Source: an uncultured Acetatifactor sp.
Lineage (GTDB): Bacteria; Bacillota; Clostridia; Lachnospirales; Lachnospiraceae
Assembly (NCBI GenBank): GCA_910589655.1
Contig: CAJUTJ010000152.1
Coordinates: 1-33,923 of the forward strand
Direction: 5' to 3'
Length of the DNA: 33,923 bases
In this document: positions 17,753 through 27,549 of the stretch, piece by piece
Position numbering within the stretch: the stretch's first letter is position 1
Layout: every line of letters begins with the position of its first letter
Translations under genes and position numbers: made by a program
The notes under the pieces: model-generated
What the model was told of the DNA's origin: nothing
Database searches by the model: none
The model's input: the letters and a program-made list of their open reading frames with translations, nothing else

Positions 17753-18112
17753 ATGAGAGTATTCGGAGACCGGTATAAGGTGCTCAAAAAAAAGAACCCT
17801 GACAGTATGTGGTACAAAACGGAAAAACAGACCGTAAGATGTGGATTTGACGATTGGCGGGAAATGTATATCAAGGATTTCAAAGTGAACACCGCGGAAG
17901 TGGTTTTCAATGGGGTGTTGGATTCCAGACCTGTCAAAATAACGTTGAACCAGCTGCTGGATTTGGGCTCTAAGCATCCTCATTTCGGAGAGTCGATCCG
18001 CACAATAGCGATGAAATGTGCTTACTGCGGCACGGATCCCAAGGAAGAATATGTGAAACTGATTGAGTTAAATGCTTTAGCAGGCACAAAATGGCTGTTA
18101 CAGTACATTTAA
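17753..18112 (+). CDS. hypothetical protein, 119 residues
   Basis: I do not recognise this protein. It is soluble and mixed alpha/beta in composition, begins MRVFGDRYKVLKKK, and carries a single CAYCG pair of cysteines near residue 90 that could be a half metal site. GGAGATGAG lies upstream of the ATG. It begins about 90 bp after the duplicated prfA end and lies 22 bp before the flavin reductase gene on the same strand, so it may be co-transcribed with the redox genes that follow. Confidence 0.75.
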   Translation: MRVFGDRYKVLKKKNPDSMWYKTEKQTVRCGFDDWREMYIKDFKVNTAEVVFNGVLDSRPVKITLNQLLDLGSKHPHFGESIRTIAMKCAYCGTDPKEEYVKLIELNALAGTKWLLQYI

Positions 18113-18134
18113 AATTTTATAAGCGGAGGAATAT

Positions 18135-18737
18135 ATGGACAAGAAAGCAATGTACAATCTGACATACGGATTGTTTCTTTTGACGGCAAAAGAAGGAGAA
18201 AAAGATAACGGGTGCATCGTAAATACGGTGGCACAGGTGACTACGGAACCGAACAGAATCACTGTTGCAGTGAATAAAAACAATTATACCCATGATATGA
18301 TTACAAGAACCGGAGTGTTCAATGTGTCCATCTTGACGGAAAGTTCTAAGTTTGACACCTTTAAGCATTGGGGATTTCAGAGCGGTGCGGATACCGACAA
18401 GCTGGAAGCCGTTGAATACCGGAGGGCAGAGAACGGAGTAGTATATATTGAAAACGAATGCAATGCCTACATCTCCGCCAAGGTGGTTTCTTCCGTTGAT
18501 TTAGGGACGCACACATTGTTTTTGGCCGACGTAACTGATTGCGCCGTACTGTCGGAGGAGCCTTCCGTTACATATGGCTATTATCAGAAGAATATCAAGA
18601 CCGTTCCCAAGGCGGAGGAGAAAAAGAAGGGATTTATCTGCACCGTATGCGGATATATTTATGAAGGAGACAGACTGCCGGAGGACTTTATCTGTCCATG
18701 GTGTAAGCATCCGGCCAGTGATTTTAAACCGCTATAA
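18135..18737 (+). CDS. flavin reductase-like protein fused to a C-terminal rubredoxin domain
   Basis: The first ~150 residues resemble the FMN-binding flavin reductase (flavoredoxin-like) domain (NGCIVNTVAQVTTEPNRITV, TGVFNVSIL, KFDTFKHWGF). The last ~35 form a rubredoxin: CTVCGYIYEGD ... CPWCKHPASDF, with all four iron ligands. Such fusions pass electrons from NAD(P)H via flavin to a rubredoxin-type iron, often to oxygen- or peroxide-reducing partners. GGAGGA lies just upstream. Rubrerythrin follows on the same strand and is a plausible partner, an inference from position. Confidence 0.93.
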   Translation: MDKKAMYNLTYGLFLLTAKEGEKDNGCIVNTVAQVTTEPNRITVAVNKNNYTHDMITRTGVFNVSILTESSKFDTFKHWGFQSGADTDKLEAVEYRRAENGVVYIENECNAYISAKVVSSVDLGTHTLFLADVTDCAVLSEEPSVTYGYYQKNIKTVPKAEEKKKGFICTVCGYIYEGDRLPEDFICPWCKHPASDFKPL

Positions 18738-18903
18738 ACCGTTTTTCAGGATCGGTCTAATTTTTCCGGTTCCAGAAAAGGAAGGTTTAGACGGAAAATT
18801 AATACGGAAAAGCAGCTGCAAAGCGGAATCGGAATATAACATTTTCAAATAAAATCAAAAGAAAAACAGTGACAAAATGAAACGAAAACAGGAGGACAAG
18901 GTA

Positions 18904-19440
18904 ATGAATAAGTATTCGGGAACACAGACAGAGAAGAATTTGGAGGCAGCATTTGCCGGTGAATCACAGGCCAGAAATAAGTACACTTACTTTGCATCCG
19001 TTGCAAAAAAGGAAGGATATGAACAGATTTCCTCCTTGTTTTTAAAGACGGCAGAAAATGAAAAGGAACATGCAAAGATGTGGTTCAAGGAGCTGAGCGG
19101 CATCGGGGATACCAAGGCAAACCTCGAAGCGGCAGCAGGCGGCGAAAACTTTGAGTGGACGGATATGTATGAGGAATTTGCCAAGACGGCGGAGCAGGAA
19201 GGCTTTTCGGAATTGGCAGAGAAGTTCAGGCTGGTAGGAGCCATTGAGAAGCATCATGAGGAGAGATACCGCGCATTGCTCAAAAATATAGAGACGGCGG
19301 CAGTGTTTGAAAAAAGTGAGGTAAAGGTATGGGAATGCCGTAACTGCGGGCATATCGTTGTAGGCACTAAGGCACCCGAGGTATGTCCTACCTGCAATCA
19401 TCCCCAGAGCTATTTCGAGGTGAGTGCACAGAATTATTAA
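18904..19440 (+). CDS. rubrerythrin
   Basis: This 178-residue peroxide-reducing protein has a four-helix diiron domain (FAGESQARNKY near residue 20, ENEKEHAKMWFKE near 53, AIEKHHEERY near 120) and a C-terminal rubredoxin domain (ECRNCGHIVVG ... CPTCNHPQSYF). All expected ligand motifs are present. I chose ATG 18904 because AGGAGG lies 8 nt upstream; the longer frame from 18877 would begin upstream of that site. It ends in a strong terminator. Typical of strict anaerobes that meet oxygen. Confidence 0.96.
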   Translation: MNKYSGTQTEKNLEAAFAGESQARNKYTYFASVAKKEGYEQISSLFLKTAENEKEHAKMWFKELSGIGDTKANLEAAAGGENFEWTDMYEEFAKTAEQEGFSELAEKFRLVGAIEKHHEERYRALLKNIETAAVFEKSEVKVWECRNCGHIVVGTKAPEVCPTCNHPQSYFEVSAQNY

Positions 19441-19455
19441 AAAATATCGACAGAG

Positions 19456-19487
19456 AATCCTGTTGGGTTTCCGGCAGGATTTTTTTT
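19456..19487 (+). terminator. intrinsic terminator after rubrerythrin
   Basis: AATCCTG (19456-19462 region) pairs with CAGGATT (19475-19481), followed by eight T residues. Confidence 0.88.
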
Positions 19488-19503
19488 GTCCAATTGTCAA
19501 TTT

Positions 19504-19631
19504 GTTACTTTTCACGCTCTAATTGAGTGATCGAACCAAAGCGATTAGAATAATCCCTTGGACAGCCGTGCGCGAAACCGCTGTTTTTCAGTCTCTGTGC
19601 ATGAGTTACTGGTCATGGAGTAAACAGTAAC
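19504..19631 (+). mobile_element. 128-bp family-1 repeat flanked by an 8-bp target duplication
   Basis: The element starts GTTACTTTTCAC and ends AAACAGTAAC, imperfect terminal inverted repeats. GTCAATTT occurs directly before it (19496-19503) and directly after it (19632-19639), as expected for insertion with an 8-bp target duplication. It has no coding capacity, so it would need a transposase supplied elsewhere. It sits between the rubrerythrin terminator and the promoter of the GGDEF/EAL gene. Confidence 0.78.
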
Positions 19632-19671
19632 GTCAATTTTACCAAAAAAATCAAAAAGAAAAGTTCTTATA

Positions 19672-19700
19672 TTGTCAAAAAGTTCCTATTGCGTTATAAT
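19672..19700 (+). promoter_or_regulatory. strong sigma-A-type promoter for the second GGDEF/EAL gene
   Basis: TTGTCA (19672-19677) and TATAAT (19695-19700) are separated by 17 bp. The predicted start is near 19707, which rules out the in-frame start at 19689 and supports ATG 19755. Confidence 0.82.
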
Positions 19701-19754
19701 GTATTTATTATTTCTTTTTTCTGTTTGAAAACAGTATGTGCAAAGGAGAAAAAT

Positions 19755-22043
19755 ATGCTTTGGTCATTGGTGATTTTGCTGATACTGCTTATTATGGTTA
19801 TGGTTGCCTGTGTTGTTGTTTCCGGTAAAAGGGATGAGCAAAACTGTCGTCAGGTGGTTCACCTGATCTGGACGGCTATCATAGCGGCAGCGTGCTATAC
19901 AGCTTTTCTTCTGGTTCCGCCCGATTACTATGGACTGGCGGTCTTTATGGACGGGCTTTATTTTCTCTCCACGGATTGGCTGGTGGTAAACCTGCTGCTG
20001 TTTACCACGGCATACACGGGACTGGAACCGCCTACCAAGCTGCCAAGATATATAATCGTCTTATTGGCATTGGCGGATTCCATATCTTTTGTTGTAAATA
20101 CATTTACCCGCCATATGTTTGAACTGGAAGCGGAGATGATGGGAATGGCGGGAGACTGCTACTGGAATGTGCATTTTAAACAACCCCATTATATTCATCG
20201 ACTGTTTGTATATTCCATTGTTCTATACAGCCTGCTTATATTATTGTACCGTTTTATCAAGGAACCTTCTATATATAAAAAGAAATACGGGGGGATTCTG
20301 GTGCAGACTTTGGCGGTGGTGGGATTAAATATTTTATGTGCTGTGTGGGATACTAAGTTTGACTACTCCGTGGTTTTGTATGCATTCATAGCAATAGCAA
20401 TCTGCTATTTCACATTGTTCGCGTCCCCCAGAGAGCTGCTTGAAAAAATATATGCAACAGTTATAGGAGATTCGGTACTGGGAGTGATTGCCTACGACAA
20501 AAACGGGAAATGTATCGGAGTGAATCGGTCGGCGGGAAAATTTTTCCCCGGTGACGGAGAAATCCATGCCTTGGCGGAAGAGTATTTATCGAATTGGGAG
20601 ATGGCCCATCAAGACGATTATTCGACAGTCATAGCGGAAGAGCAGACCATTATAAGGGACAATAAAAAGAAGTACATATACGTTACTTACCAGAGATTTT
20701 CGGACGAAAAGGGGAGGAATCTTGGCTGTTGTTTTCAGTTTGAGAACCGTACGGAAATAGTCAAAAGATTCAGGGAGGAGCAATACAGGATTACCCATGA
20801 TATGCTGACCGGCCTGTTGAACAGAAATGCTTTCGAGGAGGCGGCGGAGAAGCTGCTTGCCCATGTGGAGGAGCCTTATTATATGGTATGCTCCAATATT
20901 AAAGATTTTAAGCTGGTTAACGAGCTTTACGGAGCGGAGATCGGGGATAAGCTTCTGATTGCGCAGGCGGAAATGATTAACAGGGCATTAGATGAGAGTA
21001 CGGTCATTGCACGCATATTTGCTGACAAATTCTGTATTTTAATGCCAAAGCGCAGATTTAACGAACAGGAAGTGCTGGAGCAGATAGAGGATCTTAAGAA
21101 TCTTAATTTGGTAAGCTCATTTAAACTGCATTACTATGTGGGAGTTTATGAAATTCAGGACGTGAAGGAACCCATATGGACTATGTACGACAAAGCTATT
21201 ATGGCCATTGATACGATACGGGGAAATTATGAGCAATCCATATGCTACTATGAGGATGAGCTGCTGGAGCATATTATGAAGGAGAAGGAAGTTCTGGGTG
21301 AGCTTGACAGGGCGATGGCGGAAAAACAGTTTTGCATGTTTTTGCAGCCTCAGATTTCCAACGACGGTGCCATTGTAGGTGCGGAGGCGCTGGTGCGCTG
21401 GATTCATCCCGAAAAAGGGATGATCAGCCCCGGTATTTTCATTCCCACTCTGGAGAAAGCCGGATTGATTCATAAATTGGATCTGTATATGTGGGAGAGC
21501 GCTGCCCAAAAGCTTGAAGAATGGAAAAAACTTGGGCGGGAAAATTTTTCTATCTCCGTGAATATATCCACTAAGGATTTCTACTATTTAGATATTTGCG
21601 AAACCTTTCGGCAGATTTCGGAAAAATATGATTTTGATGTAAAAAAGCTTAAGCTGGAAATCACGGAATCCGCATTGATGGAAAATGTAGAAGAAAATAT
21701 GAAGACATTGGACGGTTTACATGCGCTGGGATACGATATTGAGATAGATGATTTTGGCAGCGGCTATTCCTCCTTGGGAATGCTTAAAGATATCCATGCG
21801 GATATTTTGAAAATTGATATGATTTTCCTGCAGGAAACTCAAAATGTAAAGAGAAGTAGCACCATCTTGAAAAATATTATCACCATGTCGAAGGAATTGG
21901 GTATGCCGGTGATAACGGAAGGTGTTGAGACGAAAGAGCAGGTAGAGTTTCTGATGAAAGTGGGCTGTGATATGTTTCAGGGATACTATTTTGCAAAACC
22001 TATGAAGGTGGAAAGCTTTGAGGAAGTGTATTGTCGGGCGTAG
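19755..22043 (+). CDS. membrane GGDEF/EAL protein with a degenerate GGDEF site, likely a c-di-GMP phosphodiesterase
   Basis: The 762-residue protein repeats the architecture of the protein at 656: about seven membrane segments (~1-225), a PAS-like region, a GGDEF-fold domain and an EAL domain. Where the GGDEF motif should be it reads RIFADKF (near residue 422), so the cyclase active site is lost. The EAL domain keeps GAEALVRW, LEITESALM, DDFGSGYSSL, TEGVETKEQV and QGYYFAKP, so phosphodiesterase activity is likely, perhaps with the degenerate domain sensing GTP, as known for some family members. AAGGAG lies 7 nt before ATG 19755, downstream of a consensus promoter. Confidence 0.93.
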   Translation: MLWSLVILLILLIMVMVACVVVSGKRDEQNCRQVVHLIWTAIIAAACYTAFLLVPPDYYGLAVFMDGLYFLSTDWLVVNLLLFTTAYTGLEPPTKLPRYIIVLLALADSISFVVNTFTRHMFELEAEMMGMAGDCYWNVHFKQPHYIHRLFVYSIVLYSLLILLYRFIKEPSIYKKKYGGILVQTLAVVGLNILCAVWDTKFDYSVVLYAFIAIAICYFTLFASPRELLEKIYATVIGDSVLGVIAYDKNGKCIGVNRSAGKFFPGDGEIHALAEEYLSNWEMAHQDDYSTVIAEEQTIIRDNKKKYIYVTYQRFSDEKGRNLGCCFQFENRTEIVKRFREEQYRITHDMLTGLLNRNAFEEAAEKLLAHVEEPYYMVCSNIKDFKLVNELYGAEIGDKLLIAQAEMINRALDESTVIARIFADKFCILMPKRRFNEQEVLEQIEDLKNLNLVSSFKLHYYVGVYEIQDVKEPIWTMYDKAIMAIDTIRGNYEQSICYYEDELLEHIMKEKEVLGELDRAMAEKQFCMFLQPQISNDGAIVGAEALVRWIHPEKGMISPGIFIPTLEKAGLIHKLDLYMWESAAQKLEEWKKLGRENFSISVNISTKDFYYLDICETFRQISEKYDFDVKKLKLEITESALMENVEENMKTLDGLHALGYDIEIDDFGSGYSSLGMLKDIHADILKIDMIFLQETQNVKRSSTILKNIITMSKELGMPVITEGVETKEQVEFLMKVGCDMFQGYYFAKPMKVESFEEVYCRA

Positions 22044-22104
22044 CAGAAATGTTCGGATATCATGTAAAACAGACGCATATACCGGAAAGGCATGTAGAAA
22101 AAAT

Positions 22105-24635
22105 ATGGAATGGAAGATAAGATGGGCGGAGAATGGATTTGTATATAATAGTGAAACGATTATTCTTAGCGAGAGAGTAATTTTATTGGACGGCAGCTTG
22201 ACGGAGGAAGAGACTGCCGCCAGACCCCATGTATATAATGATATTCATAAAGCGTTTAGCGGTTCGGAACTGTCCCAGAGCGGAACGGAACAGGTGACTG
22301 TGTATCTGGCGCCCAATGTCTATTGGATGGATGATCCCAAAGCCATGGATACCATGCAGAAAAGAGAGGGATATTCTCTTCCCTTCGGAATGTACATAAC
22401 CGGCAATAAGCTGAATATCATAGGATTATCCGAGAATCCGGAGGATGTGGTCATCGCCGGGAACAGGGGGCAGTCCCATGCCTGCAATGGAAATTATACC
22501 ATGATACATTTTCGGGTGGAAGAGTTGTCCATATCCAATCTCACCATAGGAAATTATTGCAGCGTGGATTTGGTATATCCCTTGAATCCCGCTCTGAATT
22601 ATCCGAAAAGAACGGAAACAATTACACAGGCACAGCTTGCGATGCAGCAAGGGGAAAAACTTCATGCTCAAAACTGCCGTTTTGTGAGCCGCCTCAATCT
22701 CTTGCCTGTCTGCGGGGCAAGGCGTGCGCTGTATCAAAACTGCCATTTTGAGAGTACGGATGACGCATTGAACGGGAATGCCGTGTATATAGCTGTGATT
22801 TTGATTTTTACGGCAACAGACCCGTTTTTCAGGCCACAGGGACGGGGGCGGTGTTCATTGACTGTCTGTTCCGCAGTAAGATTAAGAGCGGCGACGGGGA
22901 AAGCCATCAGTATCTGACAAAAGAGGGAGGGTCTGTCTCACTGATTAGCTGCCGGTATGAGAGCAATGAAAACGTAAAGACGGGGTGGACGAAATATCCT
23001 GAAATTTCATTGAAATGTTACCAATATGATGTGAGTCAAAACGGCCGGCAGATTGTTCTCGGAGGTGAGAATTCGGCGGAAACCGTACAGCTTCAGGGGA
23101 AGAAGGCGCTGGAGGCGTATTTGTTTGAACAAAACGGACAGCCTTGTGCCAATGTGGGAAATCTCTTGGGCGGAAGTGACGGCTGGGATCCCGTGAAGGT
23201 GCTGAAACAGGCGGAGGGTGCAGGAAAGACAGGAATTCCCACGTTGCTTTTGCTTTCGGCGGATTCGGATTCGGTGGTTTCCGGCGAATCTTCGGTAACG
23301 CTCACGGCAAGGGCGTACTTGTTTTCGCACGAAGCCTGTAAGGAGAAAGTATATTTTTCCGTCAGTCCGGAAGATAAGCCATATGTCAAATTAATACAAA
23401 ATGCCGATGCTTCCTGTGTTGTTGAAGGCTGCAGCCACGAGCCGGAGGAACGGGAGATTGTAATTTGTGCCCGCACGGAGAGCGGTTTGGAGGCGGCAGC
23501 GGCGGTGACGGTGGAGCCTTATTTGATTCAGGCACCGGTATTTGCGGAAACACCACGTATGGTAAAGACGGAAAAAACGGTACAATTGGAATATAAGTTT
23601 TCTTCCCAAGAGAGGGTGGATATCTCCGAAATCAGCTGGTACAGATGCGACGGTGCGGACGAAGACGGCACCTGCCGTGCGGATAGAGAGGAAGGGGCTG
23701 CGTGGGATGAAACCATGGTTCCGGAAGGGATAGTACTCTGTGCCGTAACCAAGCTGAACCGGCCTTTAAAAACGTACCGTTTGAATGCGGCGGATCAGGG
23801 GAAGTATATAAAAGCAGTTATACGGCCTAGAGTAAAGGGAAGCCTTTCAGGAGAGGCGGTGTCGGTTATCATGGAGGAACCTGTGGGAAAAAACGAAGTG
23901 GAGAAAAATTATTTATTCACGGACTTTTCGGATCTGCCGGATGAGAACGATACACGGCTCCGGAAGGGATGCTGGACTCTCGACTGCGCAAAACCGGAAG
24001 ATATCAAGGCGGACTCTGCCTCTTTCGGCAGCTGGACTATGGAGAGGAAGGATTCCGCATGGAAGTACGGCAGGACTGGCAACGGCAGTATAGGGATAGG
24101 GCTGTACCAGAATACGCAGGGGGCAAGACTTCGTTATACTCCTGTGGCAGAGCATGTGGGAGATATGAGTATGACGGTGAAGGCGGATCCTGCCAAGACG
24201 GCAGGACAGGGATTCGGCAGCGCAGGACAATATATGGATTTCGGCATCAAATTCGACACCGAGAAACTGACCGGTTATTGCTTGAGAGTCCTCCGCAGCA
24301 AGGAAGCTTCCGATGCGGTGTCTATGGCACTGGTGGAATACAGGGACGGCAGGAGCCGTCTGCTTACCGAACTGCAAAGGACATCCTGCTTCCTTACGGA
24401 TTGTACGATAAAGATAACATTAGAAGGAAATAAGCTCAGGGCATCCGCTGTCACGGCGGTATTGCAGCCGGAAGCAAAAGCGGAGAAAGGCTATCTTCCC
24501 AAAGTGGAATTGGAGGCGGAGGCGGAGGGGAATCCTTACGGAGGGATTCTGATCTGGCATACGGGCACTCCCGGAACGGGAGGCTGGCAGAATACTACGA
24601 TGCTTCACAGTATAGAGGTAACATATGGAGATTAA
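22105..24635 (+). pseudogene. pectinesterase-like right-handed beta-helix protein, interrupted by a -1 frameshift
   Basis: Two frames together make one protein of about 843 residues. The first (22105 on) carries a beta-helix resembling pectin methylesterases: NIIGLSENPEDVVIAGNRG, LYQNCHFESTDDALNG. It loses frame at about 22792, where the expected Y-I-G-C-D-F-D-F-Y-G needs one extra base; the other frame then continues CDFDFYGNRPVFQATGTGAVFIDC with the matching fold. The two acidic stretches (TDDAL, CDFDFYG) mirror the catalytic Asp pair of CE8 enzymes, a tentative reading. The remainder has Ig-like segments and a beta-rich C-terminal domain. No signal peptide is seen. Either a recent mutation or a sequence error explains the break. 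Confidence 0.72.
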
Positions 24636-25125
24636 GAAAGCAGCCGAAAAGGAATTGGATCGCATATTGGAGATATACGCTTATGCCAGAAAATTTATGG
24701 CAGAGAACGGCAACGCCACTCAATGGAAAGACAGTTATCCTCCCGTTGAACTTATAAAACAGGATATTGGGGAAGGAAAGTGCCATGTATGTGTGGAGGG
24801 GGATAAGATTCTGGGTGTATTTTATTTTGCCGGAGAAGATGATCCTGCTTACAGGGAAATCCGGGACGGGCATTGGCTGAATGAAGAACCTTATGCCGTC
24901 GTCCACCGCATCGCCTCCGCGGAAGGAACCAAGGGAGTGGCTTCGTTTTGTCTCAACTGGGCCTTGGAACAGACGGGAAATATCCGTATTGATACCCATG
25001 AAGACAATAAGCCCATGCGGGGATTGCTGAAAAAAAGGGGCTTCCAATACTGCGGCAGGATTACCCTTGCAGACGGAAGCCCGAGAATCGCTTTTCAGAA
25101 GGTTGGCACATCCTCCGATTCCTGA
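24625..25125 (+). CDS. GNAT-family N-acetyltransferase
   Basis: The 166-residue product has a GNAT layout: an N-terminal helix pair (AAEKELDRILEIYAYARKFM), a central VVHRIASAEGTKGVASFCLNWALEQ corresponding to the acetyl-CoA binding region, and a C-terminal IRIDTHEDNKPMRGLLKKRGFQYCG. The substrate is unknown. Its ATG overlaps the stop of the beta-helix gene by 11 bp, so translation is probably coupled. The stop codon lies in the loop of a perfect 9-bp hairpin (25109-25135). Confidence 0.87.
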   Translation: MEIKKAAEKELDRILEIYAYARKFMAENGNATQWKDSYPPVELIKQDIGEGKCHVCVEGDKILGVFYFAGEDDPAYREIRDGHWLNEEPYAVVHRIASAEGTKGVASFCLNWALEQTGNIRIDTHEDNKPMRGLLKKRGFQYCGRITLADGSPRIAFQKVGTSSDS

Positions 25126-25135
25126 CCGGAGGATG
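25109..25135. terminator. perfect 9-bp hairpin between convergent genes
   Basis: CATCCTCCG (25109-25117) pairs with CGGAGGATG (25127-25135). It lies between the end of the GNAT gene and the convergent KduD gene. There is no clear T-run, so terminator function is only likely. Confidence 0.45.
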
Positions 25136-25210
25136 CATCCGCAGAGACGATTCCGCGGAGTTTTGTCGGATATTTGCCGGATATCATGGAGTCTGCGCAA
25201 CGGGGCGGGA

Positions 25211-25975
25211 TTATCTTGCCAGCCAGCCGCCGTCTACGGCGAGGGTAAATCCATGAACATATGCAGCCGCATCGGAGGCTAAGAAAATAGCCGCGCCGGC
25301 GATATCTTCGGGAGTGCCCCAGCGTCCGGCGGGGATGCGGGAAAGAATCTCCTCGCTTCGCTGCTCGTCGCTTCTTAAATTTTGAGTATTGTTTGTTTCC
25401 ATATATCCGGGAGCAATGGCGTTTACATTGATATTATGGCGCGCCCACTCGTTGGCAAGTCCTCTGGTCAAGCCTATGATTGCACTCTTACTGGAGGTGT
25501 AAGCGGGGACCCGGATGCCGCCCTGATAGCTGAGCATGGAGGCTATGTTAATGATCTTGCCCCCCTTTTGGTCAGCCAGCCATTTTTTTGCAAAGGTTTG
25601 ACACAGGAAAAATACCATTTTTTCGTTAATATTTATCACAGCGTCCCAATCTTCTTCCGTTACGTCCGCAGCGTCGCATCTTTTGATGATTCCTGCATTG
25701 TTTACCAGAATATCAACACGGCCGAATGCTTTATCCGCCTCCTCTGCGATTTTGGGGATTACGGAGGTATCCGACAAATCGGCAATGATTTCTTTGAAGC
25801 TGCCGCCAAATGCGGCAATCTTGTCCGCCGTTTCCTGACAGCTTCTTCTGGCAACACCGATTACATTGGCGCCTGCTTTTGCATACGCTAAACAGATTCC
25901 TTGCCCCAGCCCCGTGTTAGCGCCGGTTACGAGAGCGGTTTTGCCCTCAAGTGAAAACATAGTTAAATTTGTCAT
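25211..25975 (-). CDS. kduD: KduD-type short-chain dehydrogenase (2-dehydro-3-deoxy-D-gluconate 5-dehydrogenase)
   Basis: KduD interconverts 3-deoxy-D-glycero-2,5-hexodiulosonate and 2-keto-3-deoxygluconate with NAD(P)H in pectin and uronate breakdown. The 254-residue classical SDR has the TGANTGLGQG cofactor motif (~residue 14), NNAG, and the catalytic YTSSK. The block NIASMLSYQGGIRVPAYTSSK followed by GLANEWARHNINVNAIAPGYMETNNT is characteristic of KduD rather than generic SDRs. GGAGG lies 8 nt before ATG 25975; a second ATG at 25981 is too close to it. The pectinesterase-like and rhamnosidase genes in this window support the pathway assignment. Confidence 0.9.
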   Translation of the reverse strand: MTNLTMFSLEGKTALVTGANTGLGQGICLAYAKAGANVIGVARRSCQETADKIAAFGGSFKEIIADLSDTSVIPKIAEEADKAFGRVDILVNNAGIIKRCDAADVTEEDWDAVININEKMVFFLCQTFAKKWLADQKGGKIINIASMLSYQGGIRVPAYTSSKSAIIGLTRGLANEWARHNINVNAIAPGYMETNNTQNLRSDEQRSEEILSRIPAGRWGTPEDIAGAAIFLASDAAAYVHGFTLAVDGGWLAR

Positions 25976-26047
25976 ATACATATCCTCCGTTCGCTTTAAT
26001 AATTTCCTGAAAATAATTATAAACAAGAATGAAAGGTAATACAAGCA

Positions 26048-27352
26048 TTAAAACATTTTGAAACGTTCCCGGATCCAGAGGCCGGATTCGCTTAATTCGT
26101 CCTCCGTCCAGTCGGAAATTTTCTCACAGCCGGATTTCAGTACGCTGCTGGTCTCCGCCTTATTGGCAAGATTCCAGCAGATAAAGCTGATATTGTACTT
26201 ATCGAGCAGCTCCATCCATTTCTCTGCCTGTTCAAAATTATTTCCGCCGTTTCCGGAGGCATCGCACATGCCGAATTCGCTGACGAATACAGGCAGGCCG
26301 GCATCTACGGCATTTTCTAAACGGCTGCGCAGCTCATCGGTATGTGTGGCGGCATAGAAATGCAGAGTGTACATGACATTGTCGAATTCCAGCGGAGAGT
26401 CCGCCGCCTGATCTATATTCTGACACCACATGGGAGTGCCTACCAAAATCACGGCATCCTCATCATTTTCACGGATCACGGGGATGACTTCACCGGCATA
26501 GGACTTTACGCTGTCCCATGTGGCATAGCCGTTGGGCTCGTTACAGATTTCGTATATAACATTGGTATAATCTTTATAAAGAGAGGATATTTCCCGGAAA
26601 AAGCCGATGGCATCCTCCTTGTGCACATTGGGATCCTGATCGCTTAAAATGTGCCAGTCCACAATGACATACATTCCCAGATCCGTGGCATAGTCGATGC
26701 CGTCTTTCACCAAAGATTTCAATTCCTCCTGACTGCCGCCGGTGCTGTAACCGTTATATTCTGCGGTATACAGGGCCAGCCGGACGCAGTTTGTATTCCA
26801 GTCATCCCTTAAGGTGCGGAAGGTGTCGTAGTTGACATATTGGGGAAACCATGTAATCCCGTGGGTGGACATTCCGTAAAGGCGGACGGAATCTCCGTTC
26901 TGATCCACCAGATCGGAGCCGTCCACCGCCAAGGCTCCGTGGAGCGCCGTAAAGGTTTCCGCCTGATCTGAGCCGGGCGCAGGAGCCTGTCCGGGGTGTG
27001 GCAAAGTGTGGTCTGCCGCGCCCGAGGCACCGTCCGCCGTGCCGGATGCCGCATTTGTGTCGGCTGCCGTATCCGGTGAGGAACCCGCCGCATCTGCAGC
27101 GGGGAGGGACGCGGTGTCCGTGGCGCCGGGGTGTTCCTGAGACGCCGTGTCGGATGCGGAACTGCCGGAGGGAGGTGCTTCAAGGGATTCTCTGCCGGAT
27201 GCCTGAGAATCCTCCGGCAGAGAGTCTGCTTCCTGAACCGCGGCAGTGGAGGAGCCTGCCGCGGGATTTTCCGCATATGTGCTGCCGGACGTACCACAGC
27301 AGGTAAGAATCAGAATGGATAAAGAGGAAAAAAGTAAACATTTTGTTTTCAT
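26048..27352 (-). CDS. secreted GH5 endoglucanase with signal peptide and low-complexity linker
   Basis: The 434-residue protein starts with a signal sequence (MKTKCLLFSSLSILILTCC), possibly lipoprotein-type though the lipobox is imperfect, then a linker (~28-130) rich in Ala, Ser, Asp, Thr and Pro and of clearly higher GC. The remainder is a GH5 domain of the cellulase type: ITWFPQYVNYDTFRTLRDDW, NCVRLALY, VIVDWHILSD, the acid/base Glu in YEICNEPNG, HFYAATH, the nucleophile Glu in VFVSEFG, and ICWNLANKAETS. It should cut beta-1,4-glucan at the cell surface. AAAGGA precedes the ATG. Confidence 0.93.
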   Translation of the reverse strand: MKTKCLLFSSLSILILTCCGTSGSTYAENPAAGSSTAAVQEADSLPEDSQASGRESLEAPPSGSSASDTASQEHPGATDTASLPAADAAGSSPDTAADTNAASGTADGASGAADHTLPHPGQAPAPGSDQAETFTALHGALAVDGSDLVDQNGDSVRLYGMSTHGITWFPQYVNYDTFRTLRDDWNTNCVRLALYTAEYNGYSTGGSQEELKSLVKDGIDYATDLGMYVIVDWHILSDQDPNVHKEDAIGFFREISSLYKDYTNVIYEICNEPNGYATWDSVKSYAGEVIPVIRENDEDAVILVGTPMWCQNIDQAADSPLEFDNVMYTLHFYAATHTDELRSRLENAVDAGLPVFVSEFGMCDASGNGGNNFEQAEKWMELLDKYNISFICWNLANKAETSSVLKSGCEKISDWTEDELSESGLWIRERFKMF

Positions 27353-27415
27353 AGGGGTTTCCTTTCCTGTTCGTAAATTATTTCGCTCACAGCAAGAGCT
27401 GTTTGCAGAGAAACG

Positions 27416-27532
27416 CTAAGTCTCCCAAACTGCTAAAGCAGTTGGAAGAACGCAAGAGCAGCGTTCTTCCGGCCTTGCACCAATTCATTAAGTGTTTGTG
27501 CCACCGATGGCGGCATGACTGGAAGTGTGATA
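27416..27532 (+). repeat. dispersed repeat family 2, copy 1
   Basis: It contains CCCAAACTGCTAAAGCAGTT, a hairpin GAACGCAAGAGCAGCGTTC, TTGCACCAATTCATTAAGTG and TTTGTGCC. The same blocks occur in order at 27766-27945 (plus strand) and 29842-29955 (minus strand). Confidence 0.7.
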
Positions 27533-27549
27533 AATACAGCGGTGAAAAG

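Noticed and set aside
26809..27306. Long arginine/proline-rich open frames opposite the GH5 gene
   Set aside because: They are antisense to the GC-rich Ala/Ser/Pro linker of the GH5 protein, have no ribosome site and an unnatural composition.
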